Part shown: piece after piece, positions 22,814 to 33,400 of the stretch
Layout of the letters: the number at the start of each line of letters is the position of its first letter
Numbering within the stretch: position 1 is the first letter of the stretch
Assembly (NCBI RefSeq): GCF_014633365.1
Contig: NC_068347.1
Coordinates: forward strand, 30,546,116 to 30,610,115
DNA length: 64,000 nucleotides
Source of the DNA: Diospyros lotus
Lineage: Eukaryota > Streptophyta > Magnoliopsida > Ericales > Ebenaceae
Direction of reading: 5' to 3'
Notes under the pieces: generated by a model
The model's database searches: none
What the model was told of the DNA's origin: nothing
The model's input: the letters and a program-made list of their open reading frames with translations, nothing else
Program-made: the position numbers and the translations under genes

Positions 22814-23729
22814 AGCAACCGCTTATCTCAATGACATAGTGGATGTATGGTTCCAAGGGTGGAGCAGGAGGAGGACAGAATTGAGTTAGCCAAAGTTTGT
22901 GGAAGATTTTTGTATGCGATTCAGGGAAAGAACTATGATGGACATCATTGAAGAATTCAACAAGCAAAGCAGGAAGGTTTAGTGGATGAGTATCAAATCA
23001 GATTTGAGGAACTAAAGTCATTACTGGTCATCTCTCATCCAACCTTAGACGAATCATATTTTGTGTCTAGCTTCATCAGTGGTTTAAATGATGAGCTGAG
23101 ACCCACTGTCAAAATGATGCAGCCTGCAATAGTGAAGCAGGCTACTGAGAAGGCAAGGCTCCATGAGCTCGCATTGGAAGCGATTGTTAGGAGGTATACT
23201 CTCTTAATGGAAGCTTAGCCTTTGTTCAGTCAACAATTGAAAGGAAATCAAGGGAATTATAAAGTTTATCCTAACCCTAATGCAACTAAATCACGTACTA
23301 TGGGGCAAAGAAGAAGGTTGGGGTTATGCTTTAAATGTAGAGAAAAATTCAGTCCCGGCCACCAATGTCGAAACTGTTACTACACATGCAAGGATTAGAT
23401 GAAGAAAAAGAAGAAGACGACGAAGGGGTTGTAGAAACTGGTGAGTGTAAGGTGATCACCGGTAAGATGTTGCAGAAATTATTATAGAAAGGGGTTCCAG
23501 AGTCTCAGCAGCACTCCATATAAGCTGTCAAGTTTGAAGACAAAAATGAGGCAGTGGAAGAACATTCAACAGCTGCGAACACTGCTACACTTCAACTCCT
23601 CCATGAGGAAACACAAAGGAGAAAGAGAGAAAGAAGAATAAACCAGGCAGTGAAAGCAGGAATTGGTAGATCCGTAGCCAGCTCTTGACATTTCTTGGGG
23701 ACAAGAAATGTTTTTAGGGAGGGGGTATT

Positions 23730-24046
23730 TGTCACGTTCCTAGGGGCAGGGCAGTAATTGTGTATTTTCTCTTATGCTTGTTGCTTGTACTTAGTTGTTA
23801 AAGCATTTGTGCTTTACCGGATTGTACATTCCCGATATATGTATTGCTGGGCCATAAATAAGCCATAGCTAGAGGTTGGAAATCATCATGTGAATGAAGT
23901 GACTCCTCTCTCTCTCTCTCTCTCTCACAAACATTCTCCCTCCTCCTTGTCATTTCCCTCCCTTTCCGTCTGAACTCTCCCTCCAAAATTCTCTCTACTT
24001 CCCAACTCTACCTAAACGACCCCTTGCCAAATCCGAGGATTTGACA
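23730..24046 (+). repeat. Element A 3' LTR
   Basis: 317 bp uninterrupted LTR with a (CT)n run near 23908-23926. It supports the reconstruction of the split 5' LTR. Confidence 0.9.
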
Positions 24047-24051
24047 GATGA

Positions 24052-25570
24052 TCCAAATTTCAAACCAGCTAATGCCTAATGGGGGTTTTCATAATAAGAT
24101 ATTGAAACAAATGGTAATTATTTTCTTGAAAAGATTGCAAATCTTAGGCATTGGATTTAACCAAGCTAACACAGTTGCCAATGTGCCAGGTGAACATTGA
24201 AGTGAAGTTGGGTTCCAGAGGCTAAAAGGTTAACATCAAGGGATTTAGTGTCCTTTACCACTAGATAGTGGTTTTAGAGCATATCTCAGCACAAAAGATG
24301 GTAAGAGTAGAGATTAGCATATGACCAGAACCAAATAGAAACAAGATCACCCAGATATTCCTGATATGCCCTCTGTTAGCAAATATTCATGAAACAAGCA
24401 AAGACTTTAGTTCAAAAAAAGCCATGATCCATTTCCAATTCACTATAGATTAATTTAACCTAAACAGAAGCACTAGGCTACACACACTGCTTATCTGAAA
24501 TGAACCAAAAAGATCTGTGAATTACAATCCCAGACAGAAACAAAATCACCCAGACATTTTCCTGAGATGCCCTCTGTTAGCAAATCTTCATGAAACAAGC
24601 AAATACTTTTAAGTTCAGAAAATGGAGCCTCATTCAACCTAAACAGCAACATAATTCAAGCTACAATCGCTGCTTATGTCAAATGATCCCCAAAGATCCA
24701 TAAATAAGTTTTCAGCTTGGGTTCTAGGTCAGAATTACAATCCCATTCCTCTCACCCAAGTGCAAACGTTTTCCACCACACAGTATTCTAGAAAGAATTG
24801 AGATGCAGCAGAGTTTTTTGTATTTTTTGCTGCAAGTAAAAAGATATGGTAATTCCAAGAAGATGCACGGGTCAAGCCATACAAAAATAAAAAAGAACTC
24901 CGCAAAATTGAAGTTCTGATATTCACTAAATAACTATCTGGGTAGTTCCAAGAACCCTGATACAAAACAATAACAAACACAGAAGCAACCACTTTTCACA
25001 AGAAAATGGACAAAATTACAGTAACTGTCCACTTGTTCATCAAAAAAACTGAGATCGGCTTAACCAATCTATGATTAGAGAAATGAAAGAAGCACATTGG
25101 AGACAAAGAAACTATGGACCAAGAAACTCAAAAAGATAACGTAAGTTTTTGGTATAATACCTGTCATAAAAAAAGAAACACACGGTATGGAAAATTCAAG
25201 ACACACGACGTAACAAACCCAAAACGAAAATTAACATTAACAAACCCCAAAAAGTGAAATTCTCATCAAACAGGCCAAGAACCACCGTTATAGTTCCAAG
25301 ATTCCCAGCGTGACAACAATTTAGAAACATAGAGATCGCACTATTAGAGCCAAAATTGATCATCCAAGATGGACAAATTCTGAGAAATTAAGACGTTCCA
25401 TCATCAACCATGGTAGAAAAACAAAAACAGCCGCAGGCCAAACAAACAGAAGAACAATTACAAACAGGGAGACAATCAATGCTATCAAAGGAGGGTTTAC
25501 AATCGCGAAACATTAGATTAAGAGGAAGTGCAGCAGTTGGACCGAATTAGAGTATGAGATAGACTTGCCT
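24052..25570. other. Non-coding DNA between the LTR stack and 25.6 kb
   Basis: No coding exon recognised. A local duplication (ACCCAGA then GCCCTCTGTTAGCAAAT and CATGAAACAAGCAAA) occurs near 24337-24480 and again near 24536-24680, offset about 199 bp. The stretch may be part of a long 5' intron of the minus-strand phosphatase gene, which is inference. Confidence 0.45.
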
Positions 25571-25690
25571 TCCAATTACATACAAGCCAAGGCGTTCTGG
25601 GTGGTGCGAGGGATCGATTCTTCCAAGAATGGCTTCCTCCTCAGATTGAAATGGTTTGGGTGGCCCGCAGCTAATTGTGGGGTGGGGTTT
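25571..25690 (-). other. Possible 5' non-coding exon of the phosphatase gene
   Basis: On the minus strand this more GC-rich block ends in TTGGAAG|GCAAGTC, a plausible GC-type donor. It could be a leader exon of the phosphatase gene, with the first intron of about 11 kb holding the LTR stack. There is no protein evidence. Confidence 0.25.
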
Positions 25691-25860
25691 GGAGTAGGGT
25701 TACAATCGAACCGAGCCGAGCCGAGCTTCGGCTCAGTTTGGCAAATCTGAGCTCAAGCTCGAGCTCGAATCGAGCCTGGAAGTCGGCTCGAGCTTGACTC
25801 GTCAATTTGGTTGACGACCCGAGCTCGGGCTCGAGTTCGAAGGAACAGAAGATTTCAAAG
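25691..25860. repeat. CGAGCTCGAG-rich palindromic repeat relic
   Basis: Many short palindromic words (GAGCCGAGC, GAGCTCGAG, CGGCTCGAG) on both strands, as seen in subterminal regions of some plant DNA transposons. A shorter block with similar words lies near 57552-57610. Confidence 0.5.
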
Positions 25861-26066
25861 TAAGACATTTAAGCTTTCTTAGGGTTTCTAAGGAATAAAA
25901 CAAGATCAAATTCTGTGTTGAATCAAACACATTGTCCAAAATGATTGAGGAACACTTGCACAAATAACGAGCAGTTGATTACACATAATAAATTGAAGAT
26001 TAATGGAAGAGAAGTGTTACCAATATGCAGAGTGGACGGATTGAAGAAGAAGAAGAATAAGAAGAA

Positions 26067-26101
<35 letters not shown>

Positions 26102-26869
26102 ACGGCGAGTACGACGGGGAGAACTGCCTCCGTCTGAGAGACCAACATGGCTAATAATAGAGAGATTATTAAATATATAGATTATTTTATTAAATATATA
26201 GATTATTTGAATGTAACTTTTTTTTCATTAAATATGACTATTAATAACGTAATTTCGATGCAACAATCAGATTCAAATTTGGGTTGTGCAACTAAACATG
26301 GCTACTAATACATAATCCACGGCAACATTTGTATACGTAGGTTTCTTGGTTTGATGAGCATACTACTTGGATAGAGTATAGCACTAGTAAAAAAAAAAAA
26401 TAGCTTGTTAATTACGTTCGATTTGTTAGAGTCGACATAAGATATAGGTCACTAAAACCTATATTTAAAACACTCAAAAAAGAGGAGCCTCACAAAATTT
26501 TCAAAGACTGCTTGTCTTGTTGCCTAGAAGAAGGCCATCGACGGCCGACCAGTCATTGGCCCAAAAAACAAAGGCCTCAAAATTTTTTGCAAAAGTCATC
26601 AACCTTGCCCAAAAGGAGTCCATTGACGACTGACCGATCGACCTCCCAAGAGTCAAGACTAGAAAATGGTGGAGCCAAGGAGGAGACAACATGCATGAGA
26701 GAAAGATGGCCAACGGGTCATGGTCACCGATGCACACGTGAGAGAGAAAGAGCCTACACGGTTGGACTTGCCAACGCCAACCGACAGATTGCCATTACTA
26801 GCCTTCCTTTCTTTCCTTGCAGTGGTAATAAATGTGGGTGAGGTGGCGTGACAATTTTACTTTTGAGCG
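25861..26869. other. Intergenic DNA
   Basis: Contains a (CT)n microsatellite at about 26070-26098, a short AT-rich tandem repeat (TTATTAAATATATAGA) near 26166-26210, and otherwise no supported gene. Confidence 0.5.
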
Positions 26870-27440
26870 ACAACGACAACTGACATGAGAGAGAGAGAGA
26901 GACAATGATAGAAAACTATAATTTACTTTTATAATGTAGAAAAATTAAAATTATTTAATGATAATAATTTGAAGAAAATTTGTTTAAATTTAAAAAAAAT
27001 AAAACATAATATGCTCTCTCATATTGATAATTTAGATTTATTTTTAAAATTGAAAGTTTTAGAAAAAATTATAATTATTGAAATAAAAACACCACTTGCA
27101 ATATTAAATTTTATAAAAAATATAAATTCTTTTTTAAATACATCTATAGCTTATAAAATATTATTAAATGTTCTTGTAACTTTAGGAGAAATAATTTTTT
27201 TAAAATTAAAATTAATAAAATTATATTTACGTTCAACTATGTTATAAGAAAGATTAAATAATTTATTTATATTATCAATTGAAAAAAGATTTATTTTTTA
27301 AATTAGAATATAAAATTTTAATTAATAATTTTGCATATTAATAAATAAATAATTTTTTAATAATTTTTATTATTTTTTAGAAAGCCCTAAACTAATTACT
27401 ATCTAGGGCCCACAACCCCTTGAGTCAGCCATGTAGTTTG
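26870..27440 (+). pseudogene. hAT transposase relic (C-terminal dimerisation region)
   Basis: The frame around 26969-27247 and beyond spells decayed hAT dimerisation-domain words: NINSFLNTSIAYKILL, then KLKLIKLYLRSTM, ERLNNL and LSIEK. Family knowledge: TTF-type plant hAT transposases end with a block of this shape. Stops follow, and the DNA is strongly AT-shifted, as expected from old methylation-driven decay. A GC-rich TAGGGCCC block near 27403-27410 may be near the element's end. Confidence 0.6.
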
Positions 27441-28875
27441 CTTCACAACAAGTCTACCTTTTTCGTGGTCACAATGAATTTCAAGATTCAACTAACTTGG
27501 GAAATGTTTTGGAAGCATTGGACCTCCTTTGGAACCATAACGGGATATTAAAAGGGTTATTTTAAAAAATAGTTTTGGATGTGCCAATGATACACGCAGT
27601 ACATTTAAAATTTATTTTTTTATAATAAAATATAAAAAAAAATATTTATACCATATCAAAGAATAAAATTAAAATTTTTCTAAATTATCAATTAAAAATT
27701 ACTCTTCTTCTCTTTGTTTTCTTTTTCTTTTTTAAGCTCCAGACATATTTAGGAGGCATGACTTGTGACTATTGCTTAAATATAACAAAAGTTAAAAGAA
27801 AACAAATATTATGACAATACACTACACATTTAAGCAATAATAATGTTAAATTTAATTTTTATATCTAGATTTATAATAATAATAAGAAAAATAAAATGAA
27901 CAAGAGACTCTAGTTCTAACTTTTAGAAAACAATTGTCATGTATATTATATAAACGAAATGAAATAACAACATTAATAAAATTAAATTTGCTTTTGCTAG
28001 ATTCAGCTAATATTAATAAAATAGACATAGGCAAGCTATTCAAATCTCAGAATACATTATAAACGAAACGAAATGAAGAGCAACTAACCACTGAAAGTTG
28101 AAGTAGATCTGAATTTTGTAGTTAAGAGCTTAAGAAAAGCAGATTTGAAAGACTCAATTTGATGAGCCAATCAGCAATCGAGAGGCAACGAGCCACTACC
28201 AACAACAACGAGCCACAGAGCAAGAGGCAAGAGCGAGGCAGCAAGCCACCAGCCACGAGGGTGAGCCAACGGCGACAAGGGCGAGCTGACGAGGGTGCGA
28301 AACTGCGATCGTGCGATGAAGTGACGGAGCGAGAGAAAGGCAATGAACGACGAACTGATGGTCGACGGAAAGCGAACCACCAGTCACTAGGGCTAGGGCA
28401 AGCGACGAAGCAGTGAGAGGCAAGGGCAAAGGCGACGGATGGAGTGACAGAAAGAGAGTCGAGAGAGGCAGGGCAGTGAAAATGAGAGAAAGATAAGGGC
28501 TTAGGGTAGGGGCGAACCTTTGCAGAAGAGGAAGGGGATGGGGTGTGGACCGTGGACAGCTAGGCCTAGGTAATGGGCCCTTACCAAAGAGAGAGGTGTC
28601 CAATTTATGGGGCCCCAAATACTCAAATTTTTATGGGCCCTGAGGCAACGGTTTCTTGGGCTCATGAAAGGTCCAGCTCTGGATACACATTGGAATTCTT
28701 ATTATAATACTTTGATTACTTTAATTAAGATCTTCTCTTTAGTGCTTTGCTTAGATTTGTTTTGGAGAACTCAAAATGTGGACAAAGAGTTGAAGCATGT
28801 AATTTGCTTGATTATTTATAATTTTTTGATATTATGCTTTGTCTTTGTTTAATGAAAAACATATTAGATATTATT
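27441..28875. other. Intergenic DNA with a GC-rich repeat-like block
   Basis: AT-rich to about 28130, then a GC-rich block (28150-28460) full of GAGCCA, CGACG and GAGAGG words. This gives overlapping open frames on both strands without domains. GGGCCC-type words near 28575-28640 look like transposon termini. No gene supported. Confidence 0.5.
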
Positions 28876-29075
28876 TAGAGATAGGAAATGGGTCGGGCAG
28901 CCCATGGACCGGCTCGGCCCGCCTATCTCATAGCTCGGCCTGGCCTGTTACTATAGCAGGGGGGCCGGGCCGTCCTACCCTGTAGAATACGGGCTTTGCC
29001 GGGCCAGCAAAATGTGGCCTGTGGGCCAGCCCACCAACTGGCCCGTCAAAATGGCCCAACAAGTAGACATGGCCA

Positions 29076-29250
29076 AAATTGAACCGGACCGGCGGTTCGA
29101 ACCGGAATCGGACCGGCCGGAATCGGACCCGGAACCGGCCGAACCGGAACCGAAACCGGAATTGGAACCGGAACCGGCGAAATTCGGTCCGGTTCCGGTT
29201 CAAGGTTCCGGAGAACCGGAACCGCCGGTTCCGGTTCCGCGGAACCGGCC
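29076..29250. repeat. 5' subterminal GAACCGG repeat array of the hAT element
   Basis: More than a dozen AACCGG/CCGGTT or close variants, followed at 29245-29345 by C-rich CCCCCGTG repeats and a GTCCAAAATTGGAC-like palindrome repeated near 29355 and 29390. The matching 3' array lies at about 32098-32298. Confidence 0.85.
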
Positions 29251-29703
29251 GTGCCCCCCTCCCCCGTGGCCCCCCCCCCCCGTGCGGCCGTGTCCCCCCT
29301 CCCCCGTGCCCCCCCCCTCCCCCGTGCGGCCGTGCACCCCCCCCTCCCCCAACGGTCCAATTTTGGACCGTTGGCCCTCCCTTCCCCAACGGTCCAAAAT
29401 TGGACCGTTGGCTGCCACCCCCAGCCAATTTTTTTTTTTTTTTTAAATTTTATAATTCCTATCTATATATACCCCTCCCTCCCCCACTCATTTTTCACAC
29501 TTTCTCTCTCTCTCTCTCTCTCAAGTCTCAAGCTATTATTCTCTCAATTTTGTCTCTCATTTAATATTTTAATTTCAATTTCTTCAATCTTCTCATTTTG
29601 TTATTTATCAATTTATTCAATTATATTGTTAATTATTTATTACTTGTTATTATATTATTTTATCATTATTATATTTTTTTATTATCATACTTTTTTCAAA
29701 AAA

Positions 29704-31737
29704 ATGGCAAGTGAAGGTAGAAATTTTGAAAATGTTGAAAATGTTGAGTTTGAAGCTCAAAATTTTCAAACACAAGAGAGTGAAACTCAACAAAAGGGAG
29801 GTGGAAAAATTTCTACTTCTGATATTTTTAATATTCATTTCAAGAAAACACCAAAAGGAGATGGTAAATTTGATGTATCTTGTAATTATTGTAATCAGGT
29901 ATACAAATTCAAGCAAGGAGGTGGATATGGTACTTTCGCCCGACATTTGCAAACAAAGCACCCGCTCAAGGTTGGATTGAGCCGCGATCAAACACAAATA
30001 TCCGGGTTTGCTACCTCTTCAAACTTTCCTCAATTATTTCATTATAATGAAGCTAATTGTAGGTCTGGTTTAGCTAAAATGGTAGCAATTGATCATTTAT
30101 CTTTTAGTTTTGGTGAAAAATTAGGTTTTACTCGATTTTGTCAAAACTTTGTTAATCCTAGTTTTAAATCAATTCCTAGAAATACTTTGAAAAGGAATTT
30201 GTTAAAATTGTTTAAAAACTCAAAAATTGAATTGATAACATATTTTCAAAACAATAATATTAATGTTTCTATTTGTAGTGATATTTGGAGTGATCATTGG
30301 CAAACTCATTCATATATGGGTATTACTTGTCATTGGGTTGATGAAAATTATGTTTTACAAAAAAGAATTCTTGCGTATCGATGTTTTGATGAAAGTCATA
30401 ATGCTGAAAATATTTGTAGATTAATTCAACAAATTTTACAAGAATATAGATTAGTTAATAGAATTTTTTCAATTTCTTTTGATAATGCATCAGCTAATAC
30501 TGCTTCTATTAATGAATTGAAAAGAATTTGCCAACCAAATTTTGGTGGAAGATTTTTTCATGTTAGATGTGCATGTCATGTTTTAAATTTATGTGTTCAA
30601 GATGGTATTAAGTCACTTAATTCTTATTTAGATCCAATTAGAAATGTTATTTCTTATATTTGGGTACACCCTCGAACTGCAAAAGCATGGGCACATTTTT
30701 GCACCTCCAATGGTCAAACCCCAAAACGTTTTTCAAAAGATGTCCCTACTCGTTGGAACTCAACTTTTAAATTACTTAATCAATCTTTTGAATATAAAGA
30801 TTTATTGTGTTCTTTTGCAGCAAATTATATTCCACAATATCCTATTTTTCCAACTATGTGGAATGTTTGTAGTTCAATTTTGAATATTTTACGAATTTTT
30901 AATGATGCTACTCATACACTTAGTAGTGTTTATAAACCAACTTCACATCAATTTTTAATAGAAGCAATGAATGTGGCCGGTGTATTAATGGAAGGAATTA
31001 ATGTTGAAGAAATTTGTCATGCTGTTTTAGAAATGAGAGAAAAATGGTTACGTTATTATCAATTTATTCCTGAAATTTTTCTTGTTACTATGGTATTTGA
31101 TCCTAGGTGTAAATTTGATGGTTTAATTGAGTGTTTATCTAACTATTATTCGTTGTTAGGATTAGAAAATAATGAAGAAATTGATGTGAATATTATAATT
31201 TCTAAGGTTAGAACTTTATGCAATCAATTATATGAAGCATATGTTATTGCTCCTAGTAGTAAAGAATCATTTCCATCCATGGCTCCGCATTCCTCTTCCT
31301 CCCAACCAATGAAATGGGGTCATAAATTTTTAGATCAAAGGAGGAAAAAACCTAGATCGAGCTCACATTCGGAGCTCGAAACTTATCTAACCACAGTTTT
31401 TGAGTTTGGTGATGATACAGGTTTAAATTTTGAAATTTTGGAGTGGTGGAAAAGGCACAAGGAGACATTTCCAACTCTTGCAATTATTGCAAGTCAACTT
31501 CTTGCAATTCCAGCTTCAACTGTAGCCGTTGAACAAACATTCAGTAGTGGAGGCAACATTTTGGACGAAAGAAGATCAAGATTGGCTCCAGAATCATTGG
31601 AAGCTCAAGTTTGCCTCGATGATTGGGAAAGAGCTAACATGCGACGTCAAGAAGAACTTATCCATTCATCATCATCTGACGAATGGGTTAATGATGGTTC
31701 AACAACGGCGACTTCTGACTCCAATGAAGATGCGTAG
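29704..31737 (+). CDS. hAT-superfamily transposase with BED zinc finger
   Basis: 677 residues, no stops. I start at ATG 29704 because the sequence upstream (29251-29703) is low-complexity and includes a poly-T tract and leader-like AT-rich DNA. Domains: BED zinc finger at about residues 41-88 (Cys60, Cys63, His81, His86); RNase-H-like core with first acidic motif CSDIWSD, then ISFDNASANT, CACHVLNLCV and TRWNST; an insertion region with MVFDPRCKF; and the C-terminal dimerisation domain with ELETYL, WWKRH, FPTLAIIASQLLAIPASTVAVE, FSSGG and RSRLAPE. Family knowledge: it cuts at the TIRs and joins with 8-bp staggering. The third catalytic acidic residue I cannot assign with confidence. It resembles the Ac / RICESLEEPER group. 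A CT-rich leader (29506-29523) precedes it. Confidence 0.95.
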   Translation: MASEGRNFENVENVEFEAQNFQTQESETQQKGGGKISTSDIFNIHFKKTPKGDGKFDVSCNYCNQVYKFKQGGGYGTFARHLQTKHPLKVGLSRDQTQISGFATSSNFPQLFHYNEANCRSGLAKMVAIDHLSFSFGEKLGFTRFCQNFVNPSFKSIPRNTLKRNLLKLFKNSKIELITYFQNNNINVSICSDIWSDHWQTHSYMGITCHWVDENYVLQKRILAYRCFDESHNAENICRLIQQILQEYRLVNRIFSISFDNASANTASINELKRICQPNFGGRFFHVRCACHVLNLCVQDGIKSLNSYLDPIRNVISYIWVHPRTAKAWAHFCTSNGQTPKRFSKDVPTRWNSTFKLLNQSFEYKDLLCSFAANYIPQYPIFPTMWNVCSSILNILRIFNDATHTLSSVYKPTSHQFLIEAMNVAGVLMEGINVEEICHAVLEMREKWLRYYQFIPEIFLVTMVFDPRCKFDGLIECLSNYYSLLGLENNEEIDVNIIISKVRTLCNQLYEAYVIAPSSKESFPSMAPHSSSSQPMKWGHKFLDQRRKKPRSSSHSELETYLTTVFEFGDDTGLNFEILEWWKRHKETFPTLAIIASQLLAIPASTVAVEQTFSSGGNILDERRSRLAPESLEAQVCLDDWERANMRRQEELIHSSSSDEWVNDGSTTATSDSNEDA

Positions 31738-32097
31738 GATCCAAGTCCATATTTTATTTTTTTTCACATTTGTAAAAATTAATTACTTGTATTACATTTT
31801 TGTTGTAATTATTTTTTAATGAAATTAAGTCTAATTCTATTTTTTATTTTTTATTTTTCACATTTGTAAAAATTAATTACTTGTATTACATACTTGTTTA
31901 GTTGTTTTAATTATTTTTAATGAAATTATTACTTATATTTCTTCAATTTTTAGTAGTGTTTTTTTATTAAAAATATGGTTGAGAATATTTATATTTACAA
32001 TTACATTTAACAATTAAAAATCGAAACCAAACCGAACCGAACAACGGAACAAGGACCAAAATTGAATACAACAATATTTAAAAAAAATTAAAAAAAT

Positions 32098-32298
32098 TCG
32101 GTTTGAACCGGAACCGGAACCGTTGACCGAACCGGCTCAAACCATTGACCGAACCGGTCCAAACCGTTGACCGAACTGGCACGAACCGGAACCGGAACCG
32201 AACCGTCCCAAACCGCCCTTGGGCGGTTCGGTTCAGGTTCAAAGATTTCTTGAACCGGAACCGGCGGTTCATGAACCGGAACCGGCGGTTCATGAACC
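32098..32298. repeat. 3' subterminal CCGGTT repeat array of the hAT element
   Basis: Alternating GAACCGG and CCGGTT units plus GACCGAACCGG words and the direct repeat GGTTCATGAACCGGAACCGG. Mirrors the 5' array. Confidence 0.85.
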
Positions 32299-32591
32299 GT
32301 GGCCATGTCTACCAACAAGCCCAGCCTAACAAGGAATAAATTAAAAGTTTATCCATAAATTATGTAAAAAATACAATTTCTAGAAATTTAACTTGCAAAC
32401 TTCAAAATTCAAATGCCAAAGAATAATTTAGTCAATTTTATAATAGTTACAATTGTCTCGATATGGCAAGAATAACTTTAAACTATTGAAACATGTGGGA
32501 GGAATAATTTCAAGTACATGGCAAGAATAATTTTATGGGCTTTTCTAGGCTTTTGATGGTAGAAACAAACAAACATTATTGTTACCATACT

Positions 32592-33400
32592 ATGCACACA
32601 TTATTGTTGCCATGCTATGCTCCCACAATTCTGATCACTATAAAATTTAAAATTTGAATTTTCATAGCAAATTTTAGGCTCCCTTGATTCAATCTACTTG
32701 CATTTGATGGCAGAGAACCATGGGCTTTTCAAGAAAATATGAATTAATTTTTAAATAACATTTTTTCATATTGATAAATTGTAACTAATACGTATTTTTT
32801 AAATAAAATATATTTAGTATATTTTTATTTTAGGAATTATTATACCAAATTAGGTGCCATAATAAACTGTACAAAAATTATTATAGAAAAAGTGTGTATT
32901 AAATTATTTAGTATAAAAGCTTATTAACTTGCTCATAGCTATAATACTAAATAAATAAATAAATTATGTCAAAATCATATGGATTTAAAAAAATAGATAC
33001 AATGATAGAAATAAATTTAAACTTTTCAGAGAATATAGCAACTTAGAAATTGTTATGCACCCATTATTGTTGCCATGCTACGCTTTCATGATTCTGATCA
33101 CTATGAAATTTAAAATTTGAATTTTCATAGCAATTTCTAGGCTCCCATGATTCAATTCACTTACATTTTATGGCAGGGAACCATGGGCTTTTGCAGGAAA
33201 TATGAATTAATTTTTAAATAATATTTTTTCATATTGATAAATTGTAACTAATATATATTTTTTAAATAAAATATATTTAATATATTTTTATTTTAGGAAT
33301 TATTATACCAAATTAGGTGCCATAATAAATTGTACAAAAATTATTATAGAAAAAATGTATATTAAATTATTTAGTATAAAAGCTTAATAACTTACTCATA
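32592..33400. repeat. Tandem duplication inside the outer hAT element
   Basis: A block starting ATGCACACATTATTGTTGCC at 32592 recurs at 33055, offset 463 bp, over about 340 bp (shared ACCATGGGCTTTT, TAGGTGCCATAATAAA, AGTATAAAAGCTTA). A partial third copy lies near 34100-34240. A different duplicated pair (ATACTAACTTAAGCAT with GTGCCCT) occurs near 36792 and 36969. Confidence 0.8.

Larger units (their letters stand above)
20046..23729 (+). pseudogene. Element A internal region: broken gag, interrupted by element D
   Basis: After the primer binding site, gag-like reading frames occur in pieces. The motif VFKGDKPRWWIRQCERFF (near 20926-20980) matches element C's gag. The frame is cut at about 21022 by element D and resumes after 22813 with AYLNDIVDVWFQGW, then FEELKSLL and a zinc-knuckle-like CFKCREKFSPGHQC near 23319-23361. 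Several stops and shifts interrupt it. The last 350 bp before the 3' LTR encode acidic, Glu/Lys-rich sequence with no recognised domain. No pol motif (YVDD-like or integrase HHCC) was found. Confidence 0.75.
15495..24046 (+). mobile_element. LTR retrotransposon A (outer, gag-only, carries nested insertions)
   Basis: Outer boundaries TGTCACGTTCC at 15495 and TTTGACA ending at 24046 are flanked by perfect 5-bp TSDs GATGA (15490-15494, 24047-24051). The 3' LTR is 23730-24046 (317 bp). The 5' LTR is split: 15495-15718 and 19956-20045 (314 bp combined). A tRNA-iMet primer binding site (TGGTATCAGAG, 20048-20058) follows the 5' LTR, and a purine tract (AGGGAGGGGG) precedes the 3' LTR. The body has broken gag but no recognisable protease, reverse transcriptase, RNase H or integrase. 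It is therefore non-autonomous. It contains solo LTR B and element C in its 5' LTR, and element D inside gag. Confidence 0.9.
29064..32311 (+). mobile_element. Intact hAT transposon, probably autonomous
   Basis: Terminal inverted repeats TAGACATGGCCA (29064-29075 and complement at 32300-32311) are identical over 12 bp. The 8-bp target duplications CCAACAAG (29056-29063 and 32312-32319) are perfect. Both subterminal regions are packed with GAACCGG/CCGGTT words in direct and inverted order, which in hAT elements act as transposase-binding sites. The single transposase ORF is unbroken. The perfect TSD and open ORF argue for recent insertion. Confidence 0.95.

Noticed and set aside
26969..27247. 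92-codon ORF as an independent gene
   Set aside because: Its words fit the decayed hAT dimerisation region; annotated as a relic instead.
28120..28620. Overlapping open frames on both strands in the GC-rich block
   Set aside because: Low-complexity Ser/Arg/Leu frames on several frames at once; caused by base composition.
28928..29564. Several frames of 70-166 codons over the hAT 5' end
   Set aside because: They are translations of AACCGG and C-rich subterminal repeats; the transposase starts at 29704.
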